NCBI RefSeq assembly: GCF_014651055.1
Contig: NZ_BMWD01000006.1
Location: forward strand, 257,792-321,791
Direction of reading: 5' to 3'
Source of the DNA: Streptomyces fructofermentans
Lineage (GTDB): Bacteria > Actinomycetota > Actinomycetes > Streptomycetales > Streptomycetaceae
DNA: 64,000 nucleotides
The position numbers and the translations under genes are program-made. Shown in pieces: positions 35,377-44,591 of this stretch. The notes beneath the pieces were generated by a model, which saw only the letters and a program-made list of their open reading frames with translations, was not told where the DNA came from and did not search any database. The first letter of the stretch is position 1; every line of letters begins with the position of its first letter.

Positions 35377-36513
35377 GTGGCCACGGACTACTACGCCGTG
35401 CTCGGCGTGCGCCGCGACGCGTCCCAGGACGAGATCAAGAAGGCCTTCCGGCGGCTCGCACGCGAGCTGCACCCGGACGTCAATCCTGATCCGAAGACGC
35501 AGGAACGCTTCAAGGAGATCAACGCCGCCTACGAGGTGTTGTCGGACCCGCAGAAGAAGCAGGTCTACGACCTCGGCGGCGACCCGCTGTCCCAGGCGGG
35601 CGGCGGGGCCGCGGGCGGCTTCGGCGCCGGCGGGTTCGGGAACTTCTCGGACATCATGGACGCCTTCTTCGGCACGGCCTCGCAGCGCGGCCCGCGGTCG
35701 CGCACGCGCCGGGGCCAGGACGCGATGATCCGGCTGGAGGTCGAGCTCGACGAGGCGGCCTTCGGCACCACGAAGGACATCCAGGTCGACACCGCAGTCG
35801 TCTGCACCACGTGCAGCGGCGAGGGCGCGGCCCCCGGAACCTCCGCGCAGACCTGTGACATGTGCCGCGGGCGCGGCGAGGTGTCCCAGGTCACCCGGTC
35901 CTTCCTCGGCCAGGTCATGACCTCGCGGCCCTGCCCCCAGTGCCAGGGCTTCGGCACGGTCGTCCCGACCCCGTGCCCGGAGTGCGCGGGCGACGGCCGC
36001 GTGCGGTCCCGCCGCACCCTGACCGTGAAGATCCCGGCCGGTGTCGACAACGGCACCCGCATCCAGCTCGCGGGTGAGGGCGAGGTCGGCCCCGGCGGCG
36101 GCCCCGCCGGCGACCTGTACGTGGAGATCCACGAACTGCCGCACGCGATGTTCCAGCGCCGCGGCGACGACCTGCACTGCACGGTCACCCTCCCGATGAC
36201 GGCGGCGGCCCTCGGCACGAAGGTGCCGCTGGAGACGCTCGACGGACTGGAGGAGATCGACATCCGGCCGGGCACCCAGTCGGGCCAGTCGATCCCGCTG
36301 CACGGCCGGGGTGTGACGCACCTGCGCGGCGGCGGCCGCGGCGACCTCGTCGTGCACGTCGAGGTCATGACGCCGTCGAAGCTCGACCCCGAGCAGGAGC
36401 GACTGCTGCGCGAGCTCGCCCTGCTGCGCGGCGAGGAGCGGCCCACCGGGCAGTTCCAGCCCGGTCAGCAGGGCCTGTTCTCCCGGTTGAAGGACGCGTT
36501 CAACGGACGGTGA
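35377..36513 (+). CDS. dnaJ: chaperone protein DnaJ (second copy type, in the hrcA operon)
   Basis: DnaJ stimulates DnaK ATPase and presents unfolded substrates. The 378-residue protein has the J domain (1-70) with the HPD motif in ELHPDVNPD, a Gly/Phe-rich linker (about 72-92, GFGAGGFGNF), four zinc-binding repeats (CTTCSGEG, CDMCRGRG, CPQCQGFG, CPECAGDG) between about 145 and 220, and both C-terminal substrate domains. It starts with GTG immediately after the hrcA stop, so translation is coupled. Streptomyces has another dnaJ in the dnaK operon; this is the hrcA-linked copy. Confidence 0.97.
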   Translation: MATDYYAVLGVRRDASQDEIKKAFRRLARELHPDVNPDPKTQERFKEINAAYEVLSDPQKKQVYDLGGDPLSQAGGGAAGGFGAGGFGNFSDIMDAFFGTASQRGPRSRTRRGQDAMIRLEVELDEAAFGTTKDIQVDTAVVCTTCSGEGAAPGTSAQTCDMCRGRGEVSQVTRSFLGQVMTSRPCPQCQGFGTVVPTPCPECAGDGRVRSRRTLTVKIPAGVDNGTRIQLAGEGEVGPGGGPAGDLYVEIHELPHAMFQRRGDDLHCTVTLPMTAAALGTKVPLETLDGLEEIDIRPGTQSGQSIPLHGRGVTHLRGGGRGDLVVHVEVMTPSKLDPEQERLLRELALLRGEERPTGQFQPGQQGLFSRLKDAFNGR

Positions 36514-36515
36514 CC

Positions 36516-36532
36516 GGCGCCCGCCGGGCGCC
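36516..36532 (+). terminator. terminator after dnaJ
   Basis: The perfect 7-bp stem GGCGCCC / GGGCGCC with a 3-base loop begins 3 bases after the stop; a second GCCCGCCGGGC stem follows closely. Confidence 0.6.
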
Positions 36533-36624
36533 TTCCGAGGCCGCCCGCCGGGCCCTTCCCACTGGCCTATGCCACGCGGAAGGCCGGATTCGGACTTGTA
36601 CGGGGGACGTGACAACATGCCGTC

Positions 36625-37710
36625 ATGTCCTCCGCACTGACCGATCTTTTTCCTCTCCCGATCGTGCAGGCCCCCATGGCGGGCGGTGTCTCCGTGCCGC
36701 AGCTCGCTGCGGCCGTGTCCGAGGCCGGGGGGCTCGGTTTCCTCGCTGCCGGGTACAAGACGGCAGACGGCATGTACCAGGAGATCAAGCAACTGCGGGG
36801 GGCGACGAGCCGTCCGTTCGGCATCAACCTGTTCATGCCGCAGCCCGAGTACGCGGACCCCGCCGCGGTCGGCGTCTACGAGCACCAGCTCGCCGGCGAG
36901 GCCTCCTGGTACCGGACCGAGCTGGGCGACCCGGACAGCGGACGGGACGACGGCTACGACGCCAAGCTCGCCGTCCTGCTGGACAACCCGGTGCCGGTCG
37001 TCTCCTTCCACTTCGGCTGCCCGACGCGTGACGTCCTGGAATCCCTGAGCCGGGCGGGCACGCTGACGCTCGTCACCGCGACCACCGCCGAGGAGGCACA
37101 GGCCGTGCAGTGGGCGGGCGCCGACGCGGTGATCGTGCAGGGCGTGGAGGCCGGCGGACACCAGGGCACCCACCGGGACAACCCGGAGACCGACGGCTCG
37201 GGCATAGGGCTGCTGTCGCTGATCGCGCAGGTCCGCGAGACCGTGCAGATCCCGGTCGTCGCGGCCGGCGGCATCATGCGCGGCAGCCAGATCGCCGCCG
37301 TGCTGGCCGCGGGCGCCGACGCGGCCCAGCTCGGCACGGCCTTCCTCGCCACCCCCGAGTCGGGCGCCAACGCCCTGCACAAGCAGGCACTGACCAACCC
37401 CCTGTTCGTGCGCACGGAGCTGACGCGCGCGTTCTCCGGCCGGCCCGCGCGCGGCCTCGTGAACCGCTTCATGCGCGAGCACGGGCCGTACGCGCCCGCC
37501 GCGTACCCCGAGGTCCACCATCTGACGGCACCGGTGCGCAAGGCGGCGGCCAAGGCGGGGGACCCGCAGGCCATGGCGCTGTGGGCGGGACAGGGGCACC
37601 GGCTCGCGCGCGAGCTGCCGGCCGGGCAGCTCGTCGAGGTGCTGGCGGCCGAACTCGCCGCCGCCAGGACAGCGTTGTCGGCCCGGCAGGGCAGGGGGTC
37701 GGCCCGATGA
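36625..37710 (+). CDS. nitronate monooxygenase (NPD family)
   Basis: The FMN-dependent enzyme oxidises alkyl nitronates such as propionate-3-nitronate. The 361-residue TIM-barrel protein shows IVQAPMAGGVSVPQL at the N-terminus, INLFMPQ, SFHFGCPT, the class I signature ADAVIVQGVEAGGHQGTH in two parts, and VVAAGGIMRG for FMN phosphate binding. GACAAC ends 8 bases before the ATG, suggesting a leaderless start. The TGA overlaps the ATG of rsmE (ATGA), so both are co-expressed although their functions are unrelated. Confidence 0.92.
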   Translation: MSSALTDLFPLPIVQAPMAGGVSVPQLAAAVSEAGGLGFLAAGYKTADGMYQEIKQLRGATSRPFGINLFMPQPEYADPAAVGVYEHQLAGEASWYRTELGDPDSGRDDGYDAKLAVLLDNPVPVVSFHFGCPTRDVLESLSRAGTLTLVTATTAEEAQAVQWAGADAVIVQGVEAGGHQGTHRDNPETDGSGIGLLSLIAQVRETVQIPVVAAGGIMRGSQIAAVLAAGADAAQLGTAFLATPESGANALHKQALTNPLFVRTELTRAFSGRPARGLVNRFMREHGPYAPAAYPEVHHLTAPVRKAAAKAGDPQAMALWAGQGHRLARELPAGQLVEVLAAELAAARTALSARQGRGSAR

Positions 37711-38453
37711 CGGCTCCCGTGTTCGTGGTGGACGAGGTGCCCCCCGGCCCCGAGTTCGTGCTCGACGGTCCCGAGGGACGGCACGCGGTGTCCGTGAAGC
37801 GGCTGCGCGCGGGTGAGGACGTGGTCCTCACCGACGGGCTGGGGCGCTGGGCGGAGGGCGTCGTGAAGGCGGCCGAGGGCAAGGACCGGCTCGTCGTGAC
37901 CGGCGTCGACGGGGTGCGCGAGGAACCCGCGCCCGCCCCCCGGGTCACCGTCGTCCAGGCGCTGCCCAAGGGCGACCGGGGCGAACTGGCCGTCGAGACG
38001 ATGACGGAGACCGGCGTCGACGGGATCGTCCCGTGGGCCGCCTCGCGCTGCATCACGCAGTGGAGGGGCGACCGCGGCCTCAAGGCGCTCGCCAAATGGC
38101 GGGCGACCGCGCGCGAGGCGGGCAAGCAGTCGCGCCGGGTGCGTTTCCCGGAGGTCTCGGACGCGATGACGACCAAGCAGGTTGCCTCACTTCTCGCCAC
38201 GGCCGATCTCGCGGTCGTGCTGCACGAGGACCGCGCGTACGGGAGTGAGCCCCTCGCGACCGCCGAACTGCCCGCCACCGGGGAGATCGTGCTGGTCGTG
38301 GGACCCGAGGGGGGCGTGTCCCCGGAGGAGCTGGAGGCGTTCACCCGGGCCGGGGCGAAGGCGTACCGGCTGGGCCGCAGCGTGCTGCGCACCTCGACCG
38401 CGGGAACCGCGGCGACGGCGCTGCTGCTGGGGCGCACGGGCCGCTGGTCCTGA
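37707..38453 (+). CDS. rsmE: 16S rRNA m3U1498 methyltransferase RsmE
   Basis: RsmE methylates N3 of U1498 in 16S rRNA using SAM. The 248-residue SPOUT protein has an N-terminal PUA-like domain (about 10-70), the motif QALPKGDRGELAVETMTETGVD spanning the fold, and the C-terminal knot motifs VVGPEGGVSPEELEAF and LGRSVLRTSTAG, which form the SAM pocket. The ATG overlaps the upstream stop. In many bacteria rsmE follows prmA/dnaJ; the nearby hrcA-dnaJ pair fits this. Confidence 0.96.
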   Translation: MTAPVFVVDEVPPGPEFVLDGPEGRHAVSVKRLRAGEDVVLTDGLGRWAEGVVKAAEGKDRLVVTGVDGVREEPAPAPRVTVVQALPKGDRGELAVETMTETGVDGIVPWAASRCITQWRGDRGLKALAKWRATAREAGKQSRRVRFPEVSDAMTTKQVASLLATADLAVVLHEDRAYGSEPLATAELPATGEIVLVVGPEGGVSPEELEAFTRAGAKAYRLGRSVLRTSTAGTAATALLLGRTGRWS

Positions 38454-38595
38454 ACCGGGGCCAACCGCGAACCGGTACACGGGACCCGTGACGGGGCACA
38501 TGTCCAGTCCAGGGCCCGGTTCCGGGCCCACGACACGGCTCGGGTCCGCACCACGGCCCACGAAACGGCTCGCATCCAGCTCCGGGAGACACGCG

Positions 38596-39015
38596 GTGGA
38601 ACTCGCTCAGGTACGGCTGCTCGTCTCGGACTTCCGGGTCTGCTACCACTTCTACGCCGACGTGCTGGGCCTCAAGCCGCAGTCGGGGGCGGTGGACGGG
38701 CCCTACGAGAGGTTCAGTCCCACGACCGGCTCGGCCGGGATCGCGCTCCAGGACCGGGGCGCCATGGCCGAGATCCTGGGCGAGCTGGGAGAGCTGGGCG
38801 CGTCGGACGGGCCGGGCGGCACGGAGGCCGGGCACCGGTCGCTCGTGGTGCTGAGGGTCTCCGACCTCGACTCCTACTGCGCCGGGATCGTCTCCCGGGG
38901 CGCGGCACTGCTCGGGGAGCCCGTCGCGCCGACGGACCGGCTGCGGGTGGCGTACCTCAAGGACCCGGAGGGGAACCTGGTGGAACTCCAGGAGTGGCAG
39001 CTGCTGCTCGGCTGA
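38596..39015 (+). CDS. VOC (glyoxalase/dioxygenase-fold) family protein
   Basis: The 139-residue protein starts VELAQVRLLVSDFRVCYHFY (GTG) and shows the two beta-alpha-beta-beta-beta modules of the vicinal oxygen chelate fold, with LKDPEGNLVELQEW near the end (the Glu is the usual metal ligand). The typical N-terminal His ligand is not obvious, so metal binding is uncertain. GGGAGAC precedes the start. Upstream (about 38529-38580) is a short near-repeat, CCCACGACACGGCTCG / CCCACGAAACGGCTCG. Such proteins often serve in detoxification or antibiotic resistance; no substrate can be assigned. Confidence 0.82.
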   Translation: MELAQVRLLVSDFRVCYHFYADVLGLKPQSGAVDGPYERFSPTTGSAGIALQDRGAMAEILGELGELGASDGPGGTEAGHRSLVVLRVSDLDSYCAGIVSRGAALLGEPVAPTDRLRVAYLKDPEGNLVELQEWQLLLG

Positions 39016-39098
39016 CGCGCCGAACGCCACCGAACGCCACCCGATCGTGGCCGCATGCGGTCTACCGCCGCCCGCGCAGGGGTGGCACCCTGCCGTGC

Positions 39099-39644
39099 AT
39101 GGGGGCATTGAGGCGTTTTAGGCGTCGTCCGAGTGGCCGCCGGGGTTCCCTGGCGGGCCTGGTCGCGGTGGCGGCCGTGTTCGGGCTGACGGCGTGCGAG
39201 CCCGGCGACGGGCTCAGCACGGCCGCGGTGGCGATCACGACCGACCAGACGGGCACCAAGGAGCTGGAGAGACGGGGCGTCGACGTGCGGTGGCTCACCT
39301 GCACGGCGTCCTACGGGGACAAGGTCACGGCGGGCAGCTCGCCCAGCGCGCGCAGTGTCGCGACCGTCGACTGCGTGGGGGAGACGAAGGACGGCGGGGA
39401 CATCACCATCAAGGGCAGGGTCACCCAGGAGGTCAACGGGACCTGCGTGCGCGGCGACCTGACCGCCAGGGTGGACGGCAAGGAGCGGTTCCGTCTCGCC
39501 GTCCTCGGCAACTGCCGCGCGGGCACGCCACCGGTCGGCGCCCGGACGACCCCGCCGCCCGGACAGCCCGTGCCGACCGTCACGGTCACGCGGACCGTCA
39601 CCGCGTACCCGAACCCGACGTGCTCCTGCTTCGAGGGCAAGTGA
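39099..39644 (+). CDS. secreted lipoprotein, unknown function
   Basis: The 181-residue protein has a basic start (MGALRRFRRRPSGRRG), a hydrophobic core and the lipobox LTAC at about residues 30-33, so signal peptidase II should cleave before Cys33. The mature part has a folded domain with further Cys residues (in LTCTASYGDK, ATVDCVG, GTCVRGDL and GNCRAG), enough for two disulphides. A Pro/Thr/Val tail ends in CSCFEGK. CACCCT ends 7 bases before the ATG. It looks like the DUF4333-type secreted domains of actinobacteria, but I am not certain. Confidence 0.75.
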   Translation: MGALRRFRRRPSGRRGSLAGLVAVAAVFGLTACEPGDGLSTAAVAITTDQTGTKELERRGVDVRWLTCTASYGDKVTAGSSPSARSVATVDCVGETKDGGDITIKGRVTQEVNGTCVRGDLTARVDGKERFRLAVLGNCRAGTPPVGARTTPPPGQPVPTVTVTRTVTAYPNPTCSCFEGK

Positions 39645-39689
39645 TCCAAAGGCCTGGCCGCGGACAGGAGCGCTGCATAGGGTGATCGG

Positions 39690-42600
39690 GTGACACAGCC
39701 TGCATCCTCCGCATACCTCAGGTATCCCCATCTGCAGGGCGAGTTGCTCGCCTTCACCGCCGAGGACGACGTCTGGGTCGCGCCGCTCGACGGCGGTCGC
39801 GCCTGGCGGGTGAGCGCCGACAACGTCCCGGTCAGCCATCCGCGGATCTCCCCGGACGGCACCACCGTCGCCTGGACCTCCACCCGGGACGGAGCGCCCG
39901 AGGTGCACATCGCCCCGGTCGACGGCGGGTCCACCACCCGCCTGACGTACTGGGGCAGTTGGCGGACCCAGGTGCGCGGCTGGACTTCGGAGGGGCGGGT
40001 CCTCGCGCTCAGCACGCAGGGGCAGGCCAGCCTGCGCAGGAGCTGGGCGCGGTCCGTGCCGCTCGACGGAGGACCCGCCGACACCCTGCCCTACGGCCCC
40101 GTGGGCGACGTCGCCCACGGGCCCCGTACGGTGCTGCTCTCCGCGCCCATGGGCCGTGAGGCCGCCTGGTGGAAGCGCTACCGGGGCGGCACCGCGGGCA
40201 AGCTGTGGATCGAGGGGGAGGGCGAGGCGGCCGGGCGGTTCGAGCGGCTGCACGCGGACCTCGACGGCAACATCGAGTACCCGTCGTGGGTGGGCGACCG
40301 GATCGCCTTCCTGTCCGACCACGAGGGCGTCGGGGCCGTCTACTCGTCCCTCGCCGACGGCTCGGACCTGCGCCGGCACACCGCGGTCGACGGCTTCTAC
40401 GCCCGGCACGCGTCCACCGACGGCACCCGTGTCGTCCATGCCTCCGCCGGTGAACTGTGGATTCTCGACGACCTCGACGGCGCCGAGCCGCGCAGGCTCG
40501 ACATCCGCCTCGGCGGGCAGCGCGTCGACCTCCAGCCGCACCCCGTCAACGCGTCCCGCTGGTTCGGCGCCGCCGCGCCCGACCACACCGGACGCGGCAG
40601 CGCCGTCGCCGTGCGGGGAGCCGTCCACTGGGTCACCCACCGCTCGGGCCCCGCCCGCGCGCTCGCCGCCGAACCGGGTGTACGGGCGCGGCTTCCGCGT
40701 ACGTTCCGCGCCGAGGGCGAGGAGCACGTGGTGTGGGTGACGGACGCCGAGGGCGACGACGCCCTGGAGTTCGCCCCGGCCACCGGCGCCGCCCCGGGCG
40801 CGACCCCGCGAAGGCTCGCCGCGGGCCGGCTCGGCCGCGTGCTCGGGCTCGCCATGGCCCCCGACGGCAGCCGCGCGGCGGTCGCCACGCACGACGGACG
40901 GGTGCTGCTCGTCGAGCGCGAGACCGGAGAGGTGCGGGAGGTGGACAGCAGCGACGACGGAGAGATCTCCGGGCTCGTCTTCTCGCCCGACTCGGCCTGG
41001 CTCGCCTGGTCGCACCCCGGTCCGCGGCCGCTGCGCCAGCTCAAGCTCGCCAACACCGCCGACCTGTCGGTCACCGAGGCCACCCCGCTGCGCTTCAGGG
41101 ACTACGCGCCCGCGTTCACGCTCGACGGCAAGCACCTGGCGTTCCTGTCGGCCCGGGCCTTCGACCCGGTCTACGACGAGCACGTGTTCGACCTCGCCTT
41201 CGTCGGGGGCTCGCGGCCGCACCTCATCACCCTCGCCGCCACGACGCCCTCGCCCTTCGGGCCGCAGCGGCACGGCCGCCCCTTCGAGGCGCCGGACAAG
41301 GACGAGACACCCGACAGCGAGGGCTCGCCCGCCACCCGGATCGACCTCGAGGGACTCGCCGACCGCATCGTGCCCTTCCCCGTCGAGGCCGCCCGGTACT
41401 CGGGTCTGAAGGCCGCCAAGGACGGGCTCCTGTGGCTGCGGCACCCGGTGCGCGGCGTGCTCGGCGCCTCCCGCGCCACCCCCGACGACCCGGACCCCAA
41501 GACCGACCTGGAGCGCTACGACCTCGCCCAGCGGCGCGTCGAGCACCTCGCCTCCGACGCGGACGGCTTCAGGGTCACCGGCGACGGCAGGCGGATCCTG
41601 CTGTGGACCGACGGCAAGCTCAAGGTCGTACCGAGCGACCGGCGCGCGTCGAACGACGACGAGAGCGACAGCAACATCACCGTCGACCTGTCGCGTGTGC
41701 GCCAGAGCGTCGACCCGGCCGCCGAATGGCGGCAGATGTACGACGAGACCGGCCGCCTGATGCGCGACAACTTCTGGCGGCCCGACCTGGCCGGGGTCGA
41801 CTGGGACGGTGTCCTCGACCGGTACCGGCCCGTCCTCGCCCGCGTCGCGACCCACGACGACCTCGTCGACCTGCTGTGGGAGGTGCAGGGCGAGCTGGGC
41901 ACCTCGCACGCGTACGTCATGCCGCGCGGCGGATACGGCGGAGGTGAACGCCAGGGCCTGCTCGGCGCCGACATCTCCCGTCACGAGGACGGCAGTTGGC
42001 GCATCGACCGCGTCCTGCCCTCGGAGACCTCCGACCCGGAGGCGCAGTCGCCGCTCGCCGCGCCCGGTGTCGCGGTGCGTGCCGGGGACGCCATCGTGGC
42101 CGTCTCCGGGCACCCCGTCGACGCGCTGGCCGGGCCCGGCCCGCTGCTCGTCGGCACGGCCGGCAAGCCCGTCGAGCTGACGGTCTCCCCGGCCGGCGGC
42201 GGTGACCCGCGGCACGCCGTCGTGGTGCCGGTGGCCGACGAGGAGCCGCTGCGCTACCACGCGTGGGTCGCCGACCGGCGTGCCTACGTCCACGAGAAGT
42301 CCGGGGGCAGGCTCGGCTACCTCCACGTGCCCGACATGCAGGCGCCCGGCTGGGCCCAGATCCACCGCGACCTGCGTGTCGAGGTCGCCCGCGAGGGCCT
42401 TGTCGTGGACGTCCGCGAGAACCGCGGCGGCCACACCTCCCAGCTCGTCGTCGAGAAGCTCGCCCGCCGCATCGTCGGCTGGGACCTGGCCCGCGGCATG
42501 CGGCCCACCAGCTATCCGGAGGACGCGCCGCGCGGGCCCGTCGTCGCCGTCGCCAACGAGTTCTCCGGCTCCGACGGCGACATCGTCAACGCGGCGATCA

Positions 42601-42935
42601 AGGCGCTCGGCATCGGACCCGTGGTCGGCACCCGCACCTGGGGCGGCGTCATCGGCATCGACAGCCGCTACCGGCTCGTCGACGGAACCCTCGTCACCCA
42701 GCCCAAGTACGCGTTCTGGCTCGAGGGTTACGAGTGGGGCGTGGAGAACCACGGCGTCGACCCGGACGTGGAGGTGGTCCAGGCCCCGCACGACCACGCG
42801 GCCGGCCGCGACGTACAGCTCGACGAGGCGATCCGCATCGCGCTGGAGGCGCTGCGCGAGACCCCGGCGAAGACGGCCCCCGCCCTGCCGGGACCCGAAC
42901 CCCGTGAGGAGCGGCCCGGCGGGGACGAGGAGTGA
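39690..42935 (+). CDS. tricorn-like serine protease
   Basis: Tricorn peptidases trim oligopeptides downstream of the proteasome, which actinobacteria possess. The 1081-residue protein has N-terminal beta-propeller blades (about 1-640, repeated SPDG/D-x-W motifs such as RISPDGTTVAWTSTRDG), a PDZ-like domain (about 770-850), and the S41-type catalytic domain. That domain has the catalytic His region ELGTSHAYVMP (about 735) and the Ser in NEFSGSDGDIVN (about 955), with GTRTWGGVIGI after it. Both catalytic residues look intact. It starts with GTG; TAGGGT ends 6 bases upstream, so it may be leaderless. Confidence 0.93.
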   Translation: MTQPASSAYLRYPHLQGELLAFTAEDDVWVAPLDGGRAWRVSADNVPVSHPRISPDGTTVAWTSTRDGAPEVHIAPVDGGSTTRLTYWGSWRTQVRGWTSEGRVLALSTQGQASLRRSWARSVPLDGGPADTLPYGPVGDVAHGPRTVLLSAPMGREAAWWKRYRGGTAGKLWIEGEGEAAGRFERLHADLDGNIEYPSWVGDRIAFLSDHEGVGAVYSSLADGSDLRRHTAVDGFYARHASTDGTRVVHASAGELWILDDLDGAEPRRLDIRLGGQRVDLQPHPVNASRWFGAAAPDHTGRGSAVAVRGAVHWVTHRSGPARALAAEPGVRARLPRTFRAEGEEHVVWVTDAEGDDALEFAPATGAAPGATPRRLAAGRLGRVLGLAMAPDGSRAAVATHDGRVLLVERETGEVREVDSSDDGEISGLVFSPDSAWLAWSHPGPRPLRQLKLANTADLSVTEATPLRFRDYAPAFTLDGKHLAFLSARAFDPVYDEHVFDLAFVGGSRPHLITLAATTPSPFGPQRHGRPFEAPDKDETPDSEGSPATRIDLEGLADRIVPFPVEAARYSGLKAAKDGLLWLRHPVRGVLGASRATPDDPDPKTDLERYDLAQRRVEHLASDADGFRVTGDGRRILLWTDGKLKVVPSDRRASNDDESDSNITVDLSRVRQSVDPAAEWRQMYDETGRLMRDNFWRPDLAGVDWDGVLDRYRPVLARVATHDDLVDLLWEVQGELGTSHAYVMPRGGYGGGERQGLLGADISRHEDGSWRIDRVLPSETSDPEAQSPLAAPGVAVRAGDAIVAVSGHPVDALAGPGPLLVGTAGKPVELTVSPAGGGDPRHAVVVPVADEEPLRYHAWVADRRAYVHEKSGGRLGYLHVPDMQAPGWAQIHRDLRVEVAREGLVVDVRENRGGHTSQLVVEKLARRIVGWDLARGMRPTSYPEDAPRGPVVAVANEFSGSDGDIVNAAIKALGIGPVVGTRTWGGVIGIDSRYRLVDGTLVTQPKYAFWLEGYEWGVENHGVDPDVEVVQAPHDHAAGRDVQLDEAIRIALEALRETPAKTAPALPGPEPREERPGGDEE

Positions 42936-43114
42936 CCCGGGGCGGACGGGGCACCGGCACCGGGTGACGGCACGAGCCCCGGGACGGACCGCGTTCCGGG
43001 GCCGCGGCATCCGGGGGCCGCCGGCTTCCGGGGACGCGCGCCACCACGGGCCGGGAACGACCCTTGGTCGATACGATGCCGACGCACCGATCATCCAGTG
43101 TGAGGAGGCCGCGC

Positions 43115-43468
43115 ATGGCAGGGGAACCGCAGGACGACTGTCTGTTCTGCAAGATCGTCGGCGGGAGGATTCCGGCGACCGTCGTCCGCGAGACCGCGAC
43201 GACCGTCGCGTTCCGGGACATCAACCCGCAGGCGCCGAGCCACGTCCTGGTGATCCCGAAGGTCCACCACCCGGACGCGGCCTCCCTGGCTGCCGCCGAA
43301 CCGGCGATCCTCGCCGACGTGGTGCGCGAGACCGGCGAGGTCGCCTCCGACGAGCAGCTCGACAGCTACCGCGTCGTCTTCAACACCGGCAGCGGCGCGG
43401 GCCAGACCGTCTTCCACGCGCACGCCCACGTGCTCGGCGGACGCGGTATGCAGTGGCCGCCCGGATAG
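43115..43468 (+). CDS. HIT family nucleotide-binding hydrolase
   Basis: HIT proteins hydrolyse adenosine phosphoramidates and dinucleoside polyphosphates. The 117-residue protein is full length: CLFCKIVGGRIPA with a CxxC metal site at the N-terminus, FRDINPQAPSHVLVIPK in the middle, and the histidine triad HAHAHVLGG at about residues 101-109. The ATG at 43115 has GAGGAGG upstream. The RNase Z-like gene follows after 35 bases on the same strand. Confidence 0.95.
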   Translation: MAGEPQDDCLFCKIVGGRIPATVVRETATTVAFRDINPQAPSHVLVIPKVHHPDAASLAAAEPAILADVVRETGEVASDEQLDSYRVVFNTGSGAGQTVFHAHAHVLGGRGMQWPPG

Positions 43469-43503
43469 CCCGGCGGCCGGGGAAGGAACACGGGTAGACC
43501 GAC

Positions 43504-44409
43504 GTGTCCGTACGCGAACTGGTGGTGCTCGGCACGGCCAGCCAGGTGCCGACCAGGCACCGCAACCACAACGGCTATCTGCTGCGCTGGGACGGCGAGG
43601 GCATCCTCTTCGACCCCGGCGAGGGGACCCAGCGGCAGATGCTGCGCGCCGGGGTCGCGGCGCACGACCTGCACCGGATCTGCGTCACGCACTTCCACGG
43701 CGACCACTCGCTCGGCCTCGCGGGCGTGATCCAGCGGATCAACCTCGACCGGGTGCCGCACGAGATCACCGCGCACTACCCGGAATCGGGACGGCAGTTC
43801 TTCGACCGGCTGCGGTACGCGACCGCCTACCGCGAGACGGTCCCGCTCACCGAGGCCCCGGTCAGCGCCGACGGCGTCCTCGCGACCACGAAGGCGTACG
43901 TGCTCGAAGCCCGCAAGCTCTCCCACCCCGTCGAGTCGTACGGCTACCGGCTGGTCGAGCCCGACGGGCTGAGGATGCTGCCGGAGCGGCTCGCCGCGCA
44001 CGGGATCACGGGCGCGGACGTGGGCCTGATCCAGCGTGAGGGCGCGCTGGGGGACGTCGCGCTCGCCGACGTCAGCGAGGTGCGGCGCGGGCAGAGGTTC
44101 GCGTTCGTCATGGACACGCGGCTGTGCGACGGGGTGTACGCGCTGGCCGACGGGTGCGACATGCTCGTCGTCGAGTCGACCTTCCTGGACGAGGACGTGA
44201 GGCTCGCCGCCGACCACGGCCACCTCACGGCGGGCCAGGCCGGGGCGGTGGCGCGGGACGCGGGCGTACGGCATCTCGTGCTCACGCACTTCAGCCAGCG
44301 GTACTCGGAACCCGACGAGTTCGAGCGGCAGGCGCGGGCCGCCGGTTTCGAGGGCGAGCTGACGGTGGCGCACGACCTGCTGAGGGTGCCGCTGCCGAAG
44401 CGGCGGTGA
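43504..44409 (+). CDS. rnz: ribonuclease Z (tRNA 3' processing)
   Basis: RNase Z cuts the 3' trailer of tRNA precursors, needed here because the tRNA genes in this window lack CCA. The 301-residue protein shows [20 protein letters not shown], the zinc motif [11 protein letters not shown] (about 62-72), [10 protein letters not shown] for the later Asp ligand, [11 protein letters not shown] with the last His, and [10 protein letters not shown]. All match the short form of the enzyme. It starts with GTG. Confidence 0.93.
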   Translation: MSVRELVVLGTASQVPTRHRNHNGYLLRWDGEGILFDPGEGTQRQMLRAGVAAHDLHRICVTHFHGDHSLGLAGVIQRINLDRVPHEITAHYPESGRQFFDRLRYATAYRETVPLTEAPVSADGVLATTKAYVLEARKLSHPVESYGYRLVEPDGLRMLPERLAAHGITGADVGLIQREGALGDVALADVSEVRRGQRFAFVMDTRLCDGVYALADGCDMLVVESTFLDEDVRLAADHGHLTAGQAGAVARDAGVRHLVLTHFSQRYSEPDEFERQARAAGFEGELTVAHDLLRVPLPKRR

Positions 44410-44480
44410 CCGCGGCGGCCCGCGGCGGCCCGGGGCGGCCCGGGGCGGCGGTGAGGGCCACCGGTCCCGAGGGGGCGGAA

Positions 44481-44534
<54 letters not shown>

Positions 44535-44591
44535 AGGTCTGCCGTCCGCACCCTTTTCGATACTTGGGGTGAACGGTCGTACGATGCTTCG